Assembly (NCBI GenBank): GCA_011051925.1
Contig: DRKE01000136.1
Location: forward strand, 1-6,333
Length of the DNA stretch: 6,333 bases
Origin: Deltaproteobacteria bacterium
GTDB lineage: Bacteria; Myxococcota_A; UBA9160; UBA4427
Direction of reading: 5' to 3'
Shown in pieces: positions 6,123 to 6,333 of this stretch. The notes under the pieces were generated by a model, which was not told the DNA's origin, did no database searches, and saw only the letters and a program-made list of their open reading frames with translations. Made by a program: the position numbers and the translations under genes. Position 1 is the stretch's first letter; each line of letters opens with the position of its first letter.

Positions 6123-6333
6123 GTCTGCCACTCCACGATGCCCGCTTCGTGCATGCGACAGACCGCGCGCAGCGCCTCGAAGCGGTCCATGCCGGAAACC
6201 GACACGAGATCCGCCAACGGTGTCCGGCCGTCGATCATCGACAGCAGGAACCCGGCGGTCGGGGGAAGATTCCGACTCTTGAGATCGTCGGCGGCCCCCT
6301 CCACGATCCGGGGTACCTGGGAGAGATCCCCCA
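6119..6333 (-). CDS. C-terminal fragment of an IDG/DUF4388-type protein (partial)
   Basis: The frame is open to the window edge, so the gene begins outside; about 70 residues are visible. The sequence has the pattern LPPTAGFLLSMIDGRTPLADL, then a Gly, and then RFEALRAVCRMHEAGIVE. This matches a small helical, winged-helix-like C-terminal domain (LSRIDG...L...GLI) common in deltaproteobacterial proteins, often with DUF4388 or regulator domains. I recognise the pattern but not the exact gene. The GTG at 6304 is only an internal Val codon. The stop overlaps the next gene's start by ATGA, so the two proteins are probably made together and may act together. Confidence 0.7.
   Translation of the reverse strand, partial: GDLSQVPRIVEGAADDLKSRNLPPTAGFLLSMIDGRTPLADLVSVSGMDRFEALRAVCRMHEAGIVEWQT
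6131..6134 (-). promoter_or_regulatory. Ribosome binding site deciding the PAS protein start
   Basis: The minus strand reads GGAG, 8 bases before the ATG at 6122, and lies inside the end of the upstream gene. It favours the ATG in the ATGA overlap over the in-frame GTG at 6131. Confidence 0.6.

Noticed and set aside
6123..6131. GTG start of the PAS protein three codons upstream
   Set aside because: It overlaps the GGAG that serves the ATG at 6122, and the ATG forms a classic ATGA overlap with the upstream stop.

Overview
This is a GC-rich bacterial window of 6,333 bases. All six recognisable genes lie on the minus strand, so transcription runs from high to low coordinates. No tRNA, rRNA, CRISPR array, insertion sequence or phage gene is visible. 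The GC content, the IDG-type C-terminal domain of the first gene, the mix of degenerate sensory proteins and a diguanylate cyclase, and the style of the AspRS and malate dehydrogenase sequences suggest a deltaproteobacterial-type lineage (Myxococcota, Desulfobacterota or Binatota-like). That placement is inference and not secure.

In transcription order the layout is as follows. (1) 6333-6119 is the C-terminal end of a gene that begins outside the window, resembling the C-terminal domain of DUF4388-type proteins. (2) 6122-5172 overlaps it by ATGA and encodes a PAS protein with a histidine-kinase-like body that has lost the phosphoacceptor His and the recognisable ATP-binding boxes. (3) 5122-3719 encodes a predicted lipoprotein with seven Asp-box/BNR-like repeats (a Ycf48/HCF136-like beta-propeller) and a long charged insertion between repeats four and five. 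(4) 3595-2144 encodes a GAF-GGDEF diguanylate cyclase with intact active and inhibitory sites. (5) 1933-122 is aspS, aspartyl-tRNA synthetase. (6) 90-1 is the start of mdh, malate dehydrogenase, which runs off the window.

Genes 1-3 are tightly packed (overlap, then 49 bases) and probably form one transcription unit. Gene 4 follows after 123 bases holding an inverted repeat. The 210-base gap before aspS holds a candidate -35 box, hairpins and a T-run, so aspS-mdh probably has its own promoter. The upstream half looks like a sensory or regulatory group: a pseudokinase, a periplasmic or outer-membrane-facing propeller and a c-di-GMP enzyme. The downstream half is housekeeping.

The points most worth a second look are the pseudokinase pair, the propeller lipoprotein with its insertion, and a very strong excess of the tetranucleotide GATC across the whole window, about 118 copies by hand count. 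I found no clear new defence or mobile system.
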